A DNA stretch of 64,000 nt from the NCBI GenBank assembly GCA_030141605.1, contig JAQGDQ010000003.1, forward strand, positions 2,189,501 through 2,253,500, written 5' to 3'. The position numbers and the translations under genes are program-made. A model generated the notes under the pieces. It was not told where the DNA came from. It searched no databases and saw nothing but the letters and a program-made list of their open reading frames with translations. Source of the DNA: Tubiluchus corallicola (Eukaryota; Priapulida; Priapulimorpha; Priapulimorphida; Tubiluchidae). This document shows, in pieces, positions 61,336-64,000 of this stretch; position 1 is the stretch's first letter, and every line of letters starts with the position of its first letter.

Positions 61336-64000
61336 TATTACACGGCTCCCAGCAGAAGTGACGAAATTAGCCTATTGTTACGTATTTCGTTTTTGCGATT
61401 AGTGGCTACGCTGGCGGCATCAAACGGCGGATGATTAAAAAATTTCGAGCAGCGCATTGACTGTAATAATAATATTCTTAAGTTCACCGATGATGTTGGC
61501 ATAGACGCAATTTCGATAAACCGAAATCACTTTTACGTTTTTAATAAAAGAAGAATATCTCAATTAAAAGCAATTAATAGTTTAAAAAAACGAAAACATT
61601 TCATAAAAAGGAAAAAATTGTAGCAATAAGTTTGTATTATGTACTTGCAAATACCTCTTCAGTTTCTTGTCAGTAAAATTTTATTGTTCTTCCTGAGGAA
61701 AGAGGCTAGCTGACTGTGTGATGGGCTGCCTGCTATGTAAAAAAGTAATGCATTTTTTATTGATTTATTGATTTTTCTCTCTCTCCCTCTCTTAGAGAGA
61801 AAGAGAGGGATGGAGAAAGAGAAGAGAGAAAGAGAGAAAGAGAGAGAGAGACAGAGAGAGATCGTTTCTGTTCCTTTTGTTGAAGGTTCTGCCATTTGTT
61901 TCTTGGTCATTTTACTCCAATGCGAGATAGCGAATTTGGCACATTAAAAATTGCACCCATTTACGTGCCCTGCAATTAATCTGTATAATCACACATATAT
62001 TATATTGTAGGTTTGTGTATAAATAATTCGCACACGCACGCATGCACACAACAAGTAATTGCATATGGTGCGTCATGTATAAATAATCATTACAGCAGTA
62101 GAGATGAGTACGACTGAATTGCCAGCCTAGGGTGTCGTAACGTCTTGATACACCCATGCACACAGACTCACATACAAGTATGATGTATGCATTATTACAT
62201 ACAAAGATTCTATGAAGCTGAGCCTATATATTTAACTATATAAAATGATTGCCCTTAGCACCTAGGCCTGTATAAAATCAATTAATTTAAGCCCATCAAT
62301 AAATAATATTTATCAAGACTTGTCAGTGGATTTAGCCGCAGGTGTTTTATTAGTACGCTTGTACAAGCACATTTTTTACACGTAAACAAACTGTATTTAA
62401 TGAACAATTAGTTTGACGTAAGTCTAACTGAATCTTAAAAAAATAGGCTAAATATAAGTGATGTCTGCACATGATATATAAAGTGTTATGACACGCCTGC
62501 CGATTCTAATTTATGCGCCAGATTGGCTTCTCACCTGAATTCCGTAACTTGATTTTGACCTAGTTAGTTGGTTGTAATAGAGGTGAAAGTAATGCCGGCT
62601 GCTTAGGATGACAGCTCTGATGTTTCGTTTTGTTATTTTTTGTTCACTGATAATAGAAAAGAGGAGTAATGTCATAAATGCATTTCCGTTTGTTCAACGT
62701 GATTTTATAACCAACTCCAACTCATAACGAAGGCCAATGCATGATTATATGCTTTTTAAACATCTTTCAACTTGGAGATAACAAAACTTGTAGATACTTA
62801 GATTAAGTTTTGTTCTGGAAAAATTAATTGATCTTCTGAAAAAATCGATTTTTTCTATGAAAGGTATTACACATGAAAGTCAGGCCTAATATTTCTTCAA
62901 GTTATATTTCCTGATAAGAACATATTAAGTAGGAATGTTTTTTTAGAATATTTCCCCAGAAACAGAATACTACCAGGTACTTGCAAACTTTCTTTATGAT
63001 CAACTTTCTTAACGTCTTTTGTAAATAAGCCTATTAATTTTCATGAGATATGATTATAATAGTTTTTATTTTAACTACTAATTATTCTGTATGCCTTATG
63101 CTTGCTTTAAATAATATTCAAAATATAACAGCTGCTATAAATCGCCAAAGAGAGATGTTGGCCTCGCAGTCTTTGCTTAGTGTACAAAATATTTAACTTG
63201 TAACAAACTGTGTTATAATTAACATTTTATTATAATTACCTGGCTGCATCCTTGCGAAATTTAAAAAGACATTTTTATTTGTGTTTCACAACTCACTGCT
63301 GAGCGTATGTTAACGGGCTTTGCTTTGGTTGTCTCACAATTCATCTGCGACAGGACACGCAGCTTGCGCTATGGCGTACTTGATAACAACAGTCCGTACT
63401 TTCCCAAGTATAGTGGTATGTATATGGTGGTAAACACATACGCAAGTATATGGTGGTACCAAAGTATAGAAAACTCTTTATACACGTTGGTCACACGACG
63501 AATATTGGAGCGACCGTGACTTTAGTAACAACTACAAACATTTAGAAGGTTGGATTAATGATAAAAAGAATTGTAAAATATTGGCACAGAGAAAGGAAGA
63601 GAAGATAGTTTATATGGTAAATACTAGTTTAATATAAAGAACGGCAAGCACTGAAAGTGTTGGGTTTAAGTGTTCGTGCTAAAGTGCGATATTTCTTAGA
63701 TAACTTCTTCTTGCAAATGCTTTACTATTCACTTACATCTTTAGTATTGTATCCTGTGTTTTGGCATTGCAAAAACAGCTATCCTAAAATCCCTCGCTAC
63801 AGCTCAAGATAAGATAGTGAAAATCATTACATTTAGTCTATATCCTGCTATGTTACACCCTCTTATGTAATACTTAAACTGCTAAAACCTAGTGAAATTT
63901 ACTAATTAGAGCTGGCGAAATTCATGTATCATTTCAAAAATAAGAACTGACCTGAACTATTCTCTAACTATTTTACTCCCATATCTGAAATCCGTAACTA
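61336..64000. other. Right end of the window, no supported gene
   Basis: A GA/CT microsatellite occupies 61775-61862, with CT repeats running into AG repeats and therefore able to fold back. The open frames at 61912-62163 and 63307-63519 match nothing I know. The sequence around 63300-63400 is less AT-rich than its surroundings and could include an exon of a gene outside the window, but I cannot support one. Confidence 0.4.
61775..61862. repeat. CT/AG microsatellite capable of forming a hairpin
   Basis: CTCTCTCTCCCTCTCT is followed after three bases by AGAGAAAGAGAGGG and further AG repeats, so the two halves are near complementary. Confidence 0.8.

Noticed and set aside
63307-63519. 70-codon plus-strand frame as a gene start
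   Set aside because: No family resemblance, no supporting splice pattern, and nothing downstream in the window to extend it.

Overview
The window is nuclear DNA from an animal, most likely an AT-rich invertebrate. Coding pieces are short exons joined at consistent GT-AG sites, the recognisable genes belong to animal families, and introns and spacers are full of broken retrotransposons and small inverted-repeat elements. No operons, ribosome binding sites or CRISPR arrays are visible. I cannot name the phylum from the sequence.

Layout: (1) 1004-19838, plus strand: an 11-exon SLC22-family transporter of 595 aa. Its introns hold a 725-bp inverted-repeat element with 9-bp target duplications, a second small inverted-repeat element, a pair of hairpins sharing one loop, and a dead LINE. 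(2) 25059-25465, minus strand: two-exon COX7C, a cytochrome c oxidase subunit. (3) 26.6-31.2 kb: about 150-bp inverted repeats enclosing a LINE tail and a long, only lightly damaged CR1-group LINE. (4) 34.4-38 kb: a second, badly deleted LINE of related type, further LINE tails, and a fold-back cluster of about 65-bp repeats. (5) 39106-45148, minus strand: a 10-exon ferroportin (SLC40) of 554 aa. (6) 46574-49738, plus strand: SDHD, the small membrane anchor of succinate dehydrogenase, apparently head-to-head with ferroportin. (7) 52257-57928, minus strand: a 7-exon VPS72/YL1 histone chaperone of 555 aa with a long extra C-terminal tail. (8) 58.9-61.3 kb: an RT fossil and a 1.9-kb inverted-repeat element with an internal tandem duplication. 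The last 2.6 kb shows no gene I can support.

Functionally, three of the five genes concern mitochondrial respiration or iron (COX7C, SDHD, ferroportin), YL1 acts in H2A.Z chromatin, and the SLC22 protein is a plasma-membrane solute transporter. All exon chains were built by hand, keeping reading phase across every junction; all five coding lengths come out in frame, except that the first exon of SDHD is only a candidate. The observations I rate highest are: a ferroportin in which all four residues described as metal ligands in the human protein are replaced; two LINE copies in which ORF1 and ORF2 share one frame and are separated by a single TGA-C with no ATG before the endonuclease; and the twin hairpins with different stems but identical loops.
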